A DNA stretch of 64,000 nucleotides from JAKALD01 sp963817785 (GTDB lineage: Bacteria; Pseudomonadota; Gammaproteobacteria; Burkholderiales; SG8-39), in the NCBI GenBank assembly GCA_963817785.1, contig CAWFPL010000005.1:124001-188000 (forward strand). The letters run 5' to 3'. The notes beneath the pieces were generated by a model. That model searched no databases. It had not been told where the DNA came from and was given only the letters and a program-made list of their open reading frames with translations. How positions within the stretch are numbered: the first letter of the stretch is position 1; every line of letters starts with the position of its first letter. Shown piece after piece: positions 26,209-34,998 of the stretch. The translations under genes were made by a program, and so were the position numbers.

Positions 26209-26258
26209 GACACTCTCCTTGCTTAGGGTTGATGGCTGCTGCCCGGTCAAACCGACAA

Positions 26259-26275
26259 CCCGAGGCCTCCTCGGG
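26259..26275 (-). promoter_or_regulatory. Hairpin in the rpsB mRNA leader
   Basis: CCCGAGG and CCTCGGG (26259-26265, 26269-26275) form a 7-bp perfect stem with a 3-base loop in the roughly 130-base leader between the rpsB promoter and start. Autoregulatory S2 leaders are known in other gammaproteobacteria; whether this one binds S2 is inference. Confidence 0.4.
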
Positions 26276-26343
26276 CACCCTAACTTGCCGGGCAGGGATC
26301 TAGGCGGGGCGGAAACCAGAAGTGCCAGCCCAGCCAGCCCGAA

Positions 26344-26373
26344 ATTCTAGCATAATCAGGCTTCAAGCCCCAA
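26344..26373 (-). promoter_or_regulatory. Probable sigma-70 promoter of rpsB
   Basis: Minus strand: extended -10 TGCTAGAAT (TAGAAT is the complement of 26344-26349), 18-base spacer, and TTGGGG as -35 (complement of 26368-26373). Transcription would begin near 26337 and give a 130-base leader before rpsB. Confidence 0.55.
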
Positions 26374-26409
26374 CGCCGCCCGCCTCGGGTGAGGTGCCGG
26401 GCACTTTCA

Positions 26410-26438
26410 TTGCCTCGGTGGGCTGATTCTCGTATCCT
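26410..26438 (+). promoter_or_regulatory. Possible sigma-70 promoter of map
   Basis: TTGCCT (26410-26415) and TATCCT (26433-26438) are spaced 17 bases and end 15 bases before the map start, divergent from the rpsB promoter. Pattern only. Confidence 0.4.
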
Positions 26439-26453
26439 GCGCGCTTTTCTTCG

Positions 26454-27257
26454 ATGGCCGTCACGCTCAAAACCCCGCACGAAATCGAAGCCATGAGGGT
26501 GGCCGGACGTCTGGCAGCGGAGCTCCTCGATTACATCGCTCCCTACGTCAAGCCCGGCACCGGCACGGGGCGTCTCAACGACCTGTGCCACAGCTACATG
26601 GTGAATGTCCAGGGCACGGTCCCCGCGCCGCTCAACTACGCGCCGCCCGGGTACAAACCGTATCCCAAGTCGATTTGCACTTCCGTGAATCACCAAGTCT
26701 GCCACGGGATCCCCGGAGACCGGGTGCTGAAGCCCGGTGACATCCTCAACGTCGACGTGACGGTGATCAAGGACGGGTTCCACGGGGATTCGAGCCGCAT
26801 GTTCTACGTCGGTGAACCGAGCATTCAGGCGCGCCGCCTGGTCGACGTCACCTACGAGTGCATGTGGCTCGGGATCCGCCAGGTCCGGCCGGGCGCGCAA
26901 CTCGGCGACATCGGCGCCGCCGTTCAGGCGCACGCGGAGCGCCACGGCTTTTCGGTGGTGCGCGAATTCTGCGGCCATGGCATCGGGCGCAAGTTCCACG
27001 AGGATCCGCAGGTACTGCATTACGGCAAGCCGGGCACCGGGCTGAGGCTGGAGCCCGGGATGACCTTTACCATCGAGCCGATGATCAACGCCGGCAAGCC
27101 TGCGATCCGCGAACTCGCCGACGGCTGGACCATCGTGACCAAGGACCACAGTCTGTCGGCACAGTGGGAACACACAGTGCTGGTCACCGAAACCGGCTAC
27201 GAAGTGCTCACGCTGTCCGCCAGCGCGCCACCGCCGCCGCCTGCAGCGCCCGGCTGA
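26454..27257 (+). CDS. map: Methionine aminopeptidase, type I
   Basis: Removes the N-terminal methionine from new proteins. The 267-residue enzyme has its five metal ligands in the expected order: Asp in LNVDVTVIKDGFHGDSS (two), His in EFCGHGIGRKFHEDP, Glu in MTFTIEPM and Glu in WEHTVLV. A proline-rich tail follows (ASAPPPPPAAPG). ATG at 26454. The location opposite rpsB is conserved in many proteobacteria; glnD follows after 3 bases. Confidence 0.97.
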   Translation: MAVTLKTPHEIEAMRVAGRLAAELLDYIAPYVKPGTGTGRLNDLCHSYMVNVQGTVPAPLNYAPPGYKPYPKSICTSVNHQVCHGIPGDRVLKPGDILNVDVTVIKDGFHGDSSRMFYVGEPSIQARRLVDVTYECMWLGIRQVRPGAQLGDIGAAVQAHAERHGFSVVREFCGHGIGRKFHEDPQVLHYGKPGTGLRLEPGMTFTIEPMINAGKPAIRELADGWTIVTKDHSLSAQWEHTVLVTETGYEVLTLSASAPPPPPAAPG

Positions 27258-27260
27258 GCC

Positions 27261-29837
27261 GTGACCGCCGTCCTGAGCGAGGCCGCCGACCGGACCGAGC
27301 ATTGGCGCGACACCGTCCGGGCGGGACGACACGCGCTGCAGGAAGCGTATCTGCGCTCGCCGAACGCCAAGTGTCTGCTGCGCGGGCACGCGCGGCTGAT
27401 CGATCGAGTGATCCAGGCCATGTGGCGTGGCGCGCCGCCTGCGGGCCGCGCTGCCCTGATCGCCACCGGCGGCTACGGCCGAGGCGAGCTCTTTCCCCGC
27501 TCGGACATCGACCTGCTGATCCTGCTTGCGCACGAGCCTGACGCCGGCGAGCGCGAGCGGCTGGAACATCTGGTTGGACTGCTGTGGGACGTGGGGCTGG
27601 AGGTCGGCCACAGCGTGCGTACCGTGGCGTCCTGCGTCGAGGTGGCGCGCACCGACATCACCGTGCAGACCAGCCTGCTCGAGGCGCGGCGTCTTGCCGG
27701 CAGCCGCAATCTGTTCCTGAGCCTGCGCAGCGCGCTGTCCGATGCGCTCGACCCGGCAGTGTTCTTCGAGGCCAAGAAGCTCGAGCAAGACCAGCGCCAC
27801 GCGAAGCACCACGACACCCCTTACGCACTCGAGCCGAACCTGAAGGAGGCGCCGGGCGGATTGCGCGACCTGCAAGTCATTCGCTGGATCGGGCGCGCCT
27901 GCGGCATCGGCGGGCGCTGGTGCGATCTCGAAGCGCGCGGCTTGATCCAGCATGACGAAGCGCTGCAGGCGGCGCGCCACGAAGCGCTGCTGAACGATCT
28001 CCGTATCCGGCTGCACTTTCTTGCCCGGCGCCGCGAAGACCGCATCGTGTTCGACTACCAGGTCGCGCTGGCCGAGCAGTGCGGCGTGCACGGCACCTCG
28101 GCCCGTCATGCGAGCGAGCGGCTGATGCAGCGCTATTACCGCACCGCCAAAGCGGTCACCCAGCTTAACGCGATAGTGCTGCAGAACCTCCAGGTGCTGC
28201 TGCTGCCAGAGCCCGCAGGGCCGCCGCAGACGCTGAACGAACGCTTCCAGGTCCGCGGCGAACTGCTCGAAGCGCGCAGCGAAGATCTCTTCGAGCGCGA
28301 GCCGCGCGCCGTTCTGGAGGGTTTTCTGCTGCTGCAGCAGCACCGCGCGCTGCGCGGCATGACCGCCACCACGCTGCGCGCGCTTTGGCGGGCACGGCGC
28401 CGCGTGGACGCACGCCTGCGCCGCGACCCCGTGGCCAGGCTGCTGTTTCTCCACATCCTGCAGCAGCCGCGCGGCATCGTGCACGAGTTCCGCAGGATGA
28501 ATCAGTACGGAATTCTCGGCCGTTACCTGCCGGAGTTCGGCCGCGTCGTGGGCCAGATGCAGCACGACCTGTTCCATGTCTACACCGTGGACCAGCACAT
28601 TCTGATGGTTCTGCGCAACCTGCGCCGCTTCACCATGCCCGAGCTGGCGCACGAATTCCCGCTGTGCAGCCAGCTCATGAGCGGCTTCGAGCGCAACTGG
28701 CTGCTCTACGTTGCGGCCCTGTATCACGACATCGCCAAGGGGCGCGGCGGAGATCACTCGGTGCTGGGCATGCAGGACGCGCGCGCATTCTGCCGGCGCC
28801 ACCAGCTGTCACGCGATGACGCCGACCTGGTCGCGTTTCTCGTCGAGCACCACCTCACGATGTCGGGCGTCGCCCAGAAGCAGGACGTGCAAGACCCGGA
28901 GGTCGTGCGGGCGTTCGCCGGCCAGGTGGCGAGCGAGCGCCGCCTGGTCGCGCTTTATCTGCTGACCGTGGCCGACGTCCGCGGTACGAGCCCGAAGGTC
29001 TGGAACGCATGGAAGGCCAAGCTGCTGGAGGATCTGTTCCGCGCCGCACGCCGGGTGCTCACCGGCGAGACGCTGCAGCTGGACGCCGCGCTTGCCGAAA
29101 AGCAGGCCGAAGCCGTGCGCCTGCTGCGGCTGTACGCCCTGTCCGACGCGGTCAAGGACCGCCTCTGGGCCCAGCTCGACACCACTTATTTCCTGCGCCA
29201 CGACGCCCAGGAGATCGCCTGGCAGACGCGCAACCTGCACTATCGGGTCGACTCTGGCCGGCCGGTGGTGAAGGCGCGCCTGGCGCCGATTGGCGAGGGG
29301 CTGCAGGTGATGATCTACACGCCCGACCGCGAGGCGCTGTTCGCGCGCATCTGCGGCTATTTCGAGCGCGCCAATTTCAACATCGTCGAAGCGAAGATCC
29401 ACACCACGCGCAACCGCTATGCGCTGGACACTTTCCTGGTGATGGGTCAGGGTCCGGGAATGCACTACCGGGACATGATCAACCTGATCGAGCAGGAGCT
29501 CGGCGACGAGCTCGAATCGGACCGCCCGCTCGGGCCGCCGCGAGGCGGCCGACTGTCGCGGCGCGTGCGGCACTTCCCGATCACGCCGGTGGTCGATGTC
29601 CGCCCGGACGAGCGCGGCGCCTACCACGTGCTGTCCATCGTGGCGAGCGACCGCCCCGGGCTGCTCTACGCCATCGCGCGCGTGCTGGCGCGCCATCGCA
29701 TCAATCTGCACTCCGCGAAGATCAACACCCTCGGCGATCGTGCCGAGGACGTGTTCCTCGTCTCGGGCGCGGTGCTCGCCAGCCAGAAATCGGTGCTGCA
29801 GCTCGAGCAGGAGCTGTTTCAGGAGCTCCAGGTCTGA
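27261..29837 (+). CDS. glnD: PII uridylyltransferase/uridylyl-removing enzyme
   Basis: Glutamine sensor that uridylylates and de-uridylylates PII proteins. The 858-residue protein shows the nucleotidyltransferase motif TGGYGRGELFPRSDIDLLI (about 69-87), the GlnD PII-uridylyltransferase region with EPNLKEAPGGLRDLQ, an HD hydrolase domain with ALYHDIAKGRGGDHSVLG, and two C-terminal ACT domains (QVMIYTPDREALFARICGYF and VLSIVASDRPGLLYAIARVL). GTG start at 27261, directly after map. Confidence 0.97.
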   Translation: MTAVLSEAADRTEHWRDTVRAGRHALQEAYLRSPNAKCLLRGHARLIDRVIQAMWRGAPPAGRAALIATGGYGRGELFPRSDIDLLILLAHEPDAGERERLEHLVGLLWDVGLEVGHSVRTVASCVEVARTDITVQTSLLEARRLAGSRNLFLSLRSALSDALDPAVFFEAKKLEQDQRHAKHHDTPYALEPNLKEAPGGLRDLQVIRWIGRACGIGGRWCDLEARGLIQHDEALQAARHEALLNDLRIRLHFLARRREDRIVFDYQVALAEQCGVHGTSARHASERLMQRYYRTAKAVTQLNAIVLQNLQVLLLPEPAGPPQTLNERFQVRGELLEARSEDLFEREPRAVLEGFLLLQQHRALRGMTATTLRALWRARRRVDARLRRDPVARLLFLHILQQPRGIVHEFRRMNQYGILGRYLPEFGRVVGQMQHDLFHVYTVDQHILMVLRNLRRFTMPELAHEFPLCSQLMSGFERNWLLYVAALYHDIAKGRGGDHSVLGMQDARAFCRRHQLSRDDADLVAFLVEHHLTMSGVAQKQDVQDPEVVRAFAGQVASERRLVALYLLTVADVRGTSPKVWNAWKAKLLEDLFRAARRVLTGETLQLDAALAEKQAEAVRLLRLYALSDAVKDRLWAQLDTTYFLRHDAQEIAWQTRNLHYRVDSGRPVVKARLAPIGEGLQVMIYTPDREALFARICGYFERANFNIVEAKIHTTRNRYALDTFLVMGQGPGMHYRDMINLIEQELGDELESDRPLGPPRGGRLSRRVRHFPITPVVDVRPDERGAYHVLSIVASDRPGLLYAIARVLARHRINLHSAKINTLGDRAEDVFLVSGAVLASQKSVLQLEQELFQELQV

Positions 29838-29843
29838 GGGGGC

Positions 29844-30377
29844 TCAGTCCTCGGCAGGCAGATCCTGCCCCGGAAACAACGCCTCGTTGAAGCCGAACTT
29901 GGTGAAATCCCGGATGCGCATCGGGTAGAGGATCCCATCGAGGTGGTCGCACTCGTGCTGCACCACCCGCGCGTGGAAACCGTCGACCACGCGCTCGAAC
30001 CGCCGGCCGTGCTCGTCGAACCCGGCGTAGCGGATGCGATTGAAGCGCGGCACCCAGCCGCGCATCCCGGGCACCGAAAGGCAGCCCTCCCAGTCCTCCA
30101 CCAGTTCCTGGGAAAGTGGCGTCACCACCGGATTGGCGAGCACCGTGTCTGGCACCTCTTCCGCGTCCGGGTATCGCGGATTGCGCCCGACGCCGAAAAT
30201 GACGACGCGCAATGCGACGCCGATTTGCGGGGCTGCGAGGCCGGCGCCCCGCAGGTGGGCCATCGTGTCGCGCATGTCAGCCAGCAGCTCCTGCAGCGCT
30301 GGCGTGGCGAAGCTCTCGATCGGGACCGATCGCCGCAGCAGGCGCGCGTCCCCCATCCTGAGGACCTCGAGGATCAT
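29844..30377 (-). CDS. def: Peptide deformylase
   Basis: Removes the formyl group from N-terminal formylmethionine. The 177-residue protein has all three motifs: GAGLAAPQIG, EGCLSVPG (metal Cys) and QHECDHLDG (HExxH). ATG at 30377 overlaps the stop of the upstream phosphorylase gene by 4 bases. It is a separate copy from the more common def-fmt locus, so a second def elsewhere is likely. It converges on glnD. Confidence 0.95.
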   Translation of the reverse strand: MILEVLRMGDARLLRRSVPIESFATPALQELLADMRDTMAHLRGAGLAAPQIGVALRVVIFGVGRNPRYPDAEEVPDTVLANPVVTPLSQELVEDWEGCLSVPGMRGWVPRFNRIRYAGFDEHGRRFERVVDGFHARVVQHECDHLDGILYPMRIRDFTKFGFNEALFPGQDLPAED

Positions 30378-31111
30378 CGGGCGACCAGGGTGCCGACGAT
30401 GCGCCGCACGCGGTGCATGGCCTGCTCCAGAACCGCCGCGATGCGCTCGAGCGACACCGTGTTGGCGCTTTCGCCACGCCCGGCGGCATGGTTGGCCACT
30501 ACGGCGATCGCCGCGTATTCGAGACCCAGCTCGCGCGCCAGCGCGGCCTCGGGCATCCCTGTCATGCCGACGACGTCGGCGCCGTCACGCTCGAGCCGGT
30601 TGATTTCGGCCGCGCTCTCCAGGCGCGGCCCCTGGGTGGCCGCATACACGCCTCCATCGAGGACCGGCTCGCCGCAGGCGGCGGCCGCCGCGAGGATGCG
30701 GGCACGCAACGCGGCCGAGTACGGCTCGGTGAAGTCGATGTGCGTGACCGGGGCATCCGCACCCTCGAAAAACGTCGAGCGGCGTCCCCACGTATAGTCG
30801 ATGATCTGGTCCGGCAGCAGAAGCGTTCCCGGAGCGAGGTCGCGCCGGATGCTGCCGACCGCTGCCACCGCCACAATGCCTTCGACCTTCTCTTCCTTGA
30901 GCGCCCAGACGTTGGCGCGGTAGTTCACCTCGTGCGGGGCAATGCTGTGGCCGCGGCCATGGCGCGCGAGAAACAGCGCCGGCTTGCCGCGGATCGAGCC
31001 GAAGGTAAGCGCGTCGGAGGGTGCGCCGTAGGGCGTGGCGACTGGCTTGCGCCGAGTCACCTCGAGTTCCGCGAATTGCGGCAGCCCGCTGCCGCCCAGG
31101 ATTGCCAGCAT
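30374..31111 (-). CDS. mtnP: 5'-methylthioadenosine/methylthioinosine phosphorylase
   Basis: Phosphorolysis of a methylthio-purine nucleoside in purine and methionine salvage. The 245-residue protein of the PNP/MTAP family II shows LGGSGLPQF, FLARHGRGHSIAPHEVNYRANVWAL, ATQGPRLESAAEI and DVVGMTGMPEAALARELGLEYAAIAVVANHAAG. The short length and context recall the methylthioinosine phosphorylase of Pseudomonas; the base specificity cannot be settled here. ATG at 31111 overlaps the hpt stop. It sits in an overlapping hpt-mtnP-def unit. Confidence 0.88.
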   Translation of the reverse strand: MLAILGGSGLPQFAELEVTRRKPVATPYGAPSDALTFGSIRGKPALFLARHGRGHSIAPHEVNYRANVWALKEEKVEGIVAVAAVGSIRRDLAPGTLLLPDQIIDYTWGRRSTFFEGADAPVTHIDFTEPYSAALRARILAAAAACGEPVLDGGVYAATQGPRLESAAEINRLERDGADVVGMTGMPEAALARELGLEYAAIAVVANHAAGRGESANTVSLERIAAVLEQAMHRVRRIVGTLVAR

Positions 31112-31659
31112 CAGCTGCCCTGCATGGCACGGATCTCGGGCAGGTTGCGCCAGAACCCCTTGGCGTCCATGCCGCAGCCGAAAACGAAGCGATCGGGAAT
31201 GCGCACGCCCACGAAATCGGGGCGGATCGGCTTCGGTCTGCTCAGGACCTTCTCCACCAGCACGGCGCAATGGAAAGCCGCGGCCCCTTGCTGCATCAGG
31301 CGATCGCGGATCGCGCACATCGTCTGCCCGCCGTCCAGGATGTCGTCCAGCACGAGCACCGAGCGGCCGCGAACCTGCTCGGCCGGCGAGACGCGCCAGG
31401 CGACGCCGCCGCCTTGAGTCGAAGACCCGTAGCGGGTGGCGTGGATGTAGTCCAGATCGAGCGGAAACCGCAGCTGCGGCAGCAGCTGGCCCGCGAACAC
31501 CACCGCGCCTCCCATCACAACGAGCGCCAGGGGATACGCCCCGGCGAGGCTCTGCTCGATCTCGCCGGCCAGACGCCGGATGGCGGCCTGGACCTCCTCC
31601 GCGCTCACCACCGGCTCGGAATGCGCGAGAAATGCCCAGGCCTCAGCAGGATCGGCCAT
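31111..31659 (-). CDS. hpt: Hypoxanthine/guanine phosphoribosyltransferase-like protein
   Basis: Salvages hypoxanthine or guanine with PRPP. The 182-residue type I phosphoribosyltransferase has the PRPP loop SVLVLDDILDGGQTM, DLDYIHATRYGSSTQGG (flexible loop) and the C-terminal PDRFVFGCGMD. The ATG at 31659 is chosen over a TTG two codons earlier. Overlaps mtnP (ATGA) downstream and nearly abuts the DsrE-like gene upstream; with mtnP it would recycle the freed base. Confidence 0.9.
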   Translation of the reverse strand: MADPAEAWAFLAHSEPVVSAEEVQAAIRRLAGEIEQSLAGAYPLALVVMGGAVVFAGQLLPQLRFPLDLDYIHATRYGSSTQGGGVAWRVSPAEQVRGRSVLVLDDILDGGQTMCAIRDRLMQQGAAAFHCAVLVEKVLSRPKPIRPDFVGVRIPDRFVFGCGMDAKGFWRNLPEIRAMQGS

Positions 31660-31661
31660 TC

Positions 31662-32030
31662 TCAATAGGTGAAGGTGACCACGTCGTCGTCCATCGCCTG
31701 CGAGATGACGTAGGCGCCACCGACCGTCTCCTCGATCTCCGGGATCAGATCCTCACCCCAGAGGTCCAGCGTCGGGGTGCAGACCTTGAACTTCACCCCG
31801 GCTTCATGCGCGTCCTTGATGAAATCGTAGACCGACTTGGGCGAGCCTTCCTTGACGTGCAGCTTCTCGGCGACCCCTTTGATCGCGAGCTGCCCGGAGC
31901 GCCCGGTCAGAATGACCTCCACCTCGTACTCCATCGCCGCCGCCACGCTGGCCTGGAAAAAAGGTGCGCCCAGCTCGGAGCCGTTCTTGGGATCCGTGTT
32001 CACCATTACGATCATCAGTTTGTCTGCCAT
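31662..32030 (-). CDS. DsrE-family small protein
   Basis: A 122-residue protein of the DsrE/F fold: KLMIVMVNTDPKNGSELGAPFFQASVAAAM, EVILTGRSGQLAIKG and FKVCTPTLDLWGEDLI. A single cysteine, Cys84, lies where DsrE-type sulfur carriers have their active Cys. The substrate is unknown; sulfur transfer is a family-based suggestion. ATG at 32030 with GAGGAG upstream. It heads the hpt-mtnP-def gene set with 2 bases between stop and the hpt ATG region. Confidence 0.82.
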   Translation of the reverse strand: MADKLMIVMVNTDPKNGSELGAPFFQASVAAAMEYEVEVILTGRSGQLAIKGVAEKLHVKEGSPKSVYDFIKDAHEAGVKFKVCTPTLDLWGEDLIPEIEETVGGAYVISQAMDDDVVTFTY

Positions 32031-32100
32031 ATCGCTCCTCCGCGAATATTAGGAAATGCTGAAATACTCGCAGTATAACCTCGGCCCAGCGGCCATTTCC

Positions 32101-32973
32101 TCAGTGCCCCCGATCGGCGAGAAAGCGCGCGAATTCCGCGCCGGTCTCCGGGTGCCGTAGCCCGAGCTCCACCGTGGCCTTCAGGTAGCCGAGCTTCGAA
32201 CCGCAATCGTAACGCCGGCCGTGCAGCCTGACCGCGAGCACCCTTTCCTCCGCGAGCAGCGCCGAGATGCCGTCGGTGAGCTGGATTTCCCCGCCTTTTC
32301 CCGGTCTCAGGCCGGCGAGCAGGTCGAAGATGCGCGGCGTGAGCACGTAGCGTCCGACCACGGCGAGCGTGGATGGCGCGACCTCGGGCGCGGGCTTCTC
32401 GACGATAGCGCGCACCGGCGTGACCTCTGCCTGCGGCCGGTCCGCGCTGACAATGCCGTAGCTGGCGGTCCGGTCACGCGGCACGTCCTCGACCCCGAGC
32501 AGCGAACAGCCCTCCCTTCGATAGCACTCCGCCATCTGCACCATCTCCAAGGGATAGGCGTCGATGAGGTCGTCCGCGAGCAGCACCGCGAAGGGCTCGT
32601 CGCCCACCACCGGTTGCGCGCACAGCACTGCGTGTCCCAGGCCCAGAGGCTCGACCTGCCGGATATAAATGCAGCGGCAGCCTGGCGGCAGGACGCCTTG
32701 CACCAGCGCGAGCAGCTCGTGCTTGCCTTTCGCCGCCAGCTCGGTCTCCATCTCGTAGGCCTTGTCGAAATGGTCTTCGATCGCACGCTTGTTGCGGCCG
32801 GTGATGAAGATCATGTCGGTGATGCCGGCGGCGGCCGCCTCCTCCACCGCGTACTGGATGAGAGGCTTGTCGACGATCGGCAGCATCTCCTTCGGGCTTG
32901 CCTTGGTGACCGGAAGGAACCGGCTGCCTATTCCGGCCACCGGGAAAACCGCCTTTCTCAGTTTTTTCGTCAT
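32101..32973 (-). CDS. galU: UTP-glucose-1-phosphate uridylyltransferase
   Basis: Makes UDP-glucose for envelope polysaccharides. The 290-residue enzyme has KAVFPVAGIGSRFLPVTKASPKEMLPIVDKPL-type N-terminal motifs (KAVFPVAGIGSRFLPVTKA), VLLADDLIDA, IVEKPAPEVAPS and GGEIQLTDGI. ATG at 32973, 5 bases after ligA. Last gene of the smc-zipA-ligA-galU run. Confidence 0.96.
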   Translation of the reverse strand: MTKKLRKAVFPVAGIGSRFLPVTKASPKEMLPIVDKPLIQYAVEEAAAAGITDMIFITGRNKRAIEDHFDKAYEMETELAAKGKHELLALVQGVLPPGCRCIYIRQVEPLGLGHAVLCAQPVVGDEPFAVLLADDLIDAYPLEMVQMAECYRREGCSLLGVEDVPRDRTASYGIVSADRPQAEVTPVRAIVEKPAPEVAPSTLAVVGRYVLTPRIFDLLAGLRPGKGGEIQLTDGISALLAEERVLAVRLHGRRYDCGSKLGYLKATVELGLRHPETGAEFARFLADRGH

Positions 32974-32978
32974 TGCGC

Positions 32979-34991
32979 CTAGAGCCTTTTCAAGAGTTCG
33001 AGAAATCCGCGCTCGTCCAGCACCGGGACGCCCAGCGCCCGCGCGCGCTCGAGCTTGCTTCCCGGGTCGGCCCCCGCGACCAGATAGTCGGTGTTCTTCG
33101 ACACCGAACCTGCAACCTTGTGCCCCTTGGCTTCGATGGCGGCGCACGCCGCGTCCCGGGTCAGGTTCGGCAACGTCCCGGTGAGCACGAAGCTCTTGGT
33201 CTCCTCCACAGCCCTGAGCGGCGCGCCCTCGTCTTCCGGCCAGGCGAGTCCCGCCTGGCGCAGCTGCTGGATCACGTGGCGATTGTGCGGCTCGTCGAAG
33301 AACTGCCGGATCGAGCGCGCCACGACCGGCCCGACGTCCGGGACCGCCTCGAGCTGCGCCTCGCTCGCCGCCATGATCCTGTCCAGGCTGCCGAAGTGTC
33401 GCGCCAGGTCGCGCGCCGTGCTCTCGCCCACGTTGCGCACACCCAGCGCGAACACGAACCGCTCGAGCGTCGTGCGCCGCGACTTGTCGAGCGCCGCGAG
33501 CAGATTGGCGGCGGACTTTTCCGCCATGCGCTCCAGGCCGGCGAGCTGCTTCAGGCGCAAGTCGTAGAGGTCGGCCGGCGTGCGGACCAGGTTCGCGTCG
33601 ACCAGCTGGTCGACCAGCTTCTCACCCAGACCCTCGACGTCCATCGCGCGCCGCCCGGCGAAATGCAGCAGGGCCTGCTTGCGCTGCGCCGGGCAGTACA
33701 GGCCTCCGGAGCAGCGTGCGATCGCCTCGTCCTCGTTCCTCACCACGGCCGAGCCGCACACCGGACACTTGGTCGGCATGTGAAAGGGCCTGGTCCCGGG
33801 CGGTCGCTTCTCGTGCCGCACCGCGACCACTTCCGGAATCACGTCGCCGGCCCTGCGCACCACCACCGTGTCGCCGACCCGCACGTCCTTGCGCCGTAGC
33901 TCGTCTTCGTTGTGCAACGTCGCGTTGGTCACCGTGACGCCGCCGACAAAAACGGGCTTGAGCCGCGCCACCGGGGTAAGCGCGCCGGTGCGCCCGACCT
34001 GCACGTCGATTGCGAGCACCTGCGTGACCTGCTCCTCCGCGGGGAACTTGTGCGCCAGGGCAAAGCGCGGGGCACGCGACACGAATCCCAACGCCTGTTG
34101 CCAGTCCAGACGGTTGACCTTGTACACCACGCCGTCGATGCCGTACGGCAGGCGATCGCGCTTGGCGCCGATTTCGCGGAAGTAGCTGAGCAGCCCCTCG
34201 ACGCTTTTCACTACCCGCCGCTCGGCGGGTACCGGGAAGCCGAGGTCGGCCAGGCGGTCGAGCGTTTCCGAGTGGGTCCGCCAGCGCGCGTACTGCGATG
34301 CACCGACGGCATAGGCAAAGAAACGCAGCGGGCGACTTGCCGTGATCCTGGAATCGAGCTGCCGCAGGCTGCCCGCGGCCGCGTTGCGCGGGTTGGCGAA
34401 CTCCTTGTCGCCGCCGCGGCGCTGAAGCTCGTTCAGCGCCTGGAAATCGCGCTTGAACATCACGATCTCGCCGCGCACCTCGAGGTCGCGCGTATCCGCT
34501 GCATCCGGCAGCCGTAGCGGAATGGTGCGCACGGTGCGCAGGTTCGGGGTTACGTCCTCGCCGGTCATGCCATCTCCGCGGGTCGCGCCCTGCACGAAGA
34601 CGCCGTCGCGGTAGCCGAGGCTGACTGCCAGCCCGTCGAACTTGGGTTCGACCGCATACTCGAGCGTGTCACGCCCCAACCCCTCGCGCACCCGGCGGTC
34701 GAAGGCGCGCACCGCCTCCTCGTCGAAAGCATTGTTCAACGACAGCATCGGCGTCCGGTGCCTGATCTCGGCGAACTCGGACAGCGGCGGCGCGCCTACG
34801 CGCTGGGTGGGCGAATGCCCGCTAGCGAGCTCCGGGTGTAGCCGTTCCAGATCGACCAGTTGCTGGAACAGGCGGTCGTACTCCGCGTCCGTGATGGCCG
34901 GACTGTCGAGCAGGTAATACAGGCGATTGTGGCGCTCGATCTCACGGCGCAGGTGCTCGATGCGCTCGCGTACTTCCCTGGGCGCAGTCAT
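32979..34991 (-). CDS. ligA: NAD-dependent DNA ligase
   Basis: Seals nicks in replication and repair. The 670-residue protein has domain Ia with HNRLYYLLDSPAITDAEYDRL, adenylation Lys117 in EPKFDGLAVSL, the OB fold, the four-cysteine zinc finger CPVCGSAVV ... CSGGLYCPAQ, helix-hairpin-helix repeats (LERMAEKSAANLLAAL) and a C-terminal BRCT domain (FVLTGTLPNLTRDAACAAIE). ATG at 34991. It follows zipA with a 7-base gap. Confidence 0.98.
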   Translation of the reverse strand: MTAPREVRERIEHLRREIERHNRLYYLLDSPAITDAEYDRLFQQLVDLERLHPELASGHSPTQRVGAPPLSEFAEIRHRTPMLSLNNAFDEEAVRAFDRRVREGLGRDTLEYAVEPKFDGLAVSLGYRDGVFVQGATRGDGMTGEDVTPNLRTVRTIPLRLPDAADTRDLEVRGEIVMFKRDFQALNELQRRGGDKEFANPRNAAAGSLRQLDSRITASRPLRFFAYAVGASQYARWRTHSETLDRLADLGFPVPAERRVVKSVEGLLSYFREIGAKRDRLPYGIDGVVYKVNRLDWQQALGFVSRAPRFALAHKFPAEEQVTQVLAIDVQVGRTGALTPVARLKPVFVGGVTVTNATLHNEDELRRKDVRVGDTVVVRRAGDVIPEVVAVRHEKRPPGTRPFHMPTKCPVCGSAVVRNEDEAIARCSGGLYCPAQRKQALLHFAGRRAMDVEGLGEKLVDQLVDANLVRTPADLYDLRLKQLAGLERMAEKSAANLLAALDKSRRTTLERFVFALGVRNVGESTARDLARHFGSLDRIMAASEAQLEAVPDVGPVVARSIRQFFDEPHNRHVIQQLRQAGLAWPEDEGAPLRAVEETKSFVLTGTLPNLTRDAACAAIEAKGHKVAGSVSKNTDYLVAGADPGSKLERARALGVPVLDERGFLELLKRL

Positions 34992-34998
34992 CGCGCGC

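Noticed and set aside
26280..28802. An 840-codon minus-strand frame opposite map and glnD
   Set aside because: Antisense shadow; map and glnD have complete catalytic motifs in the other direction.
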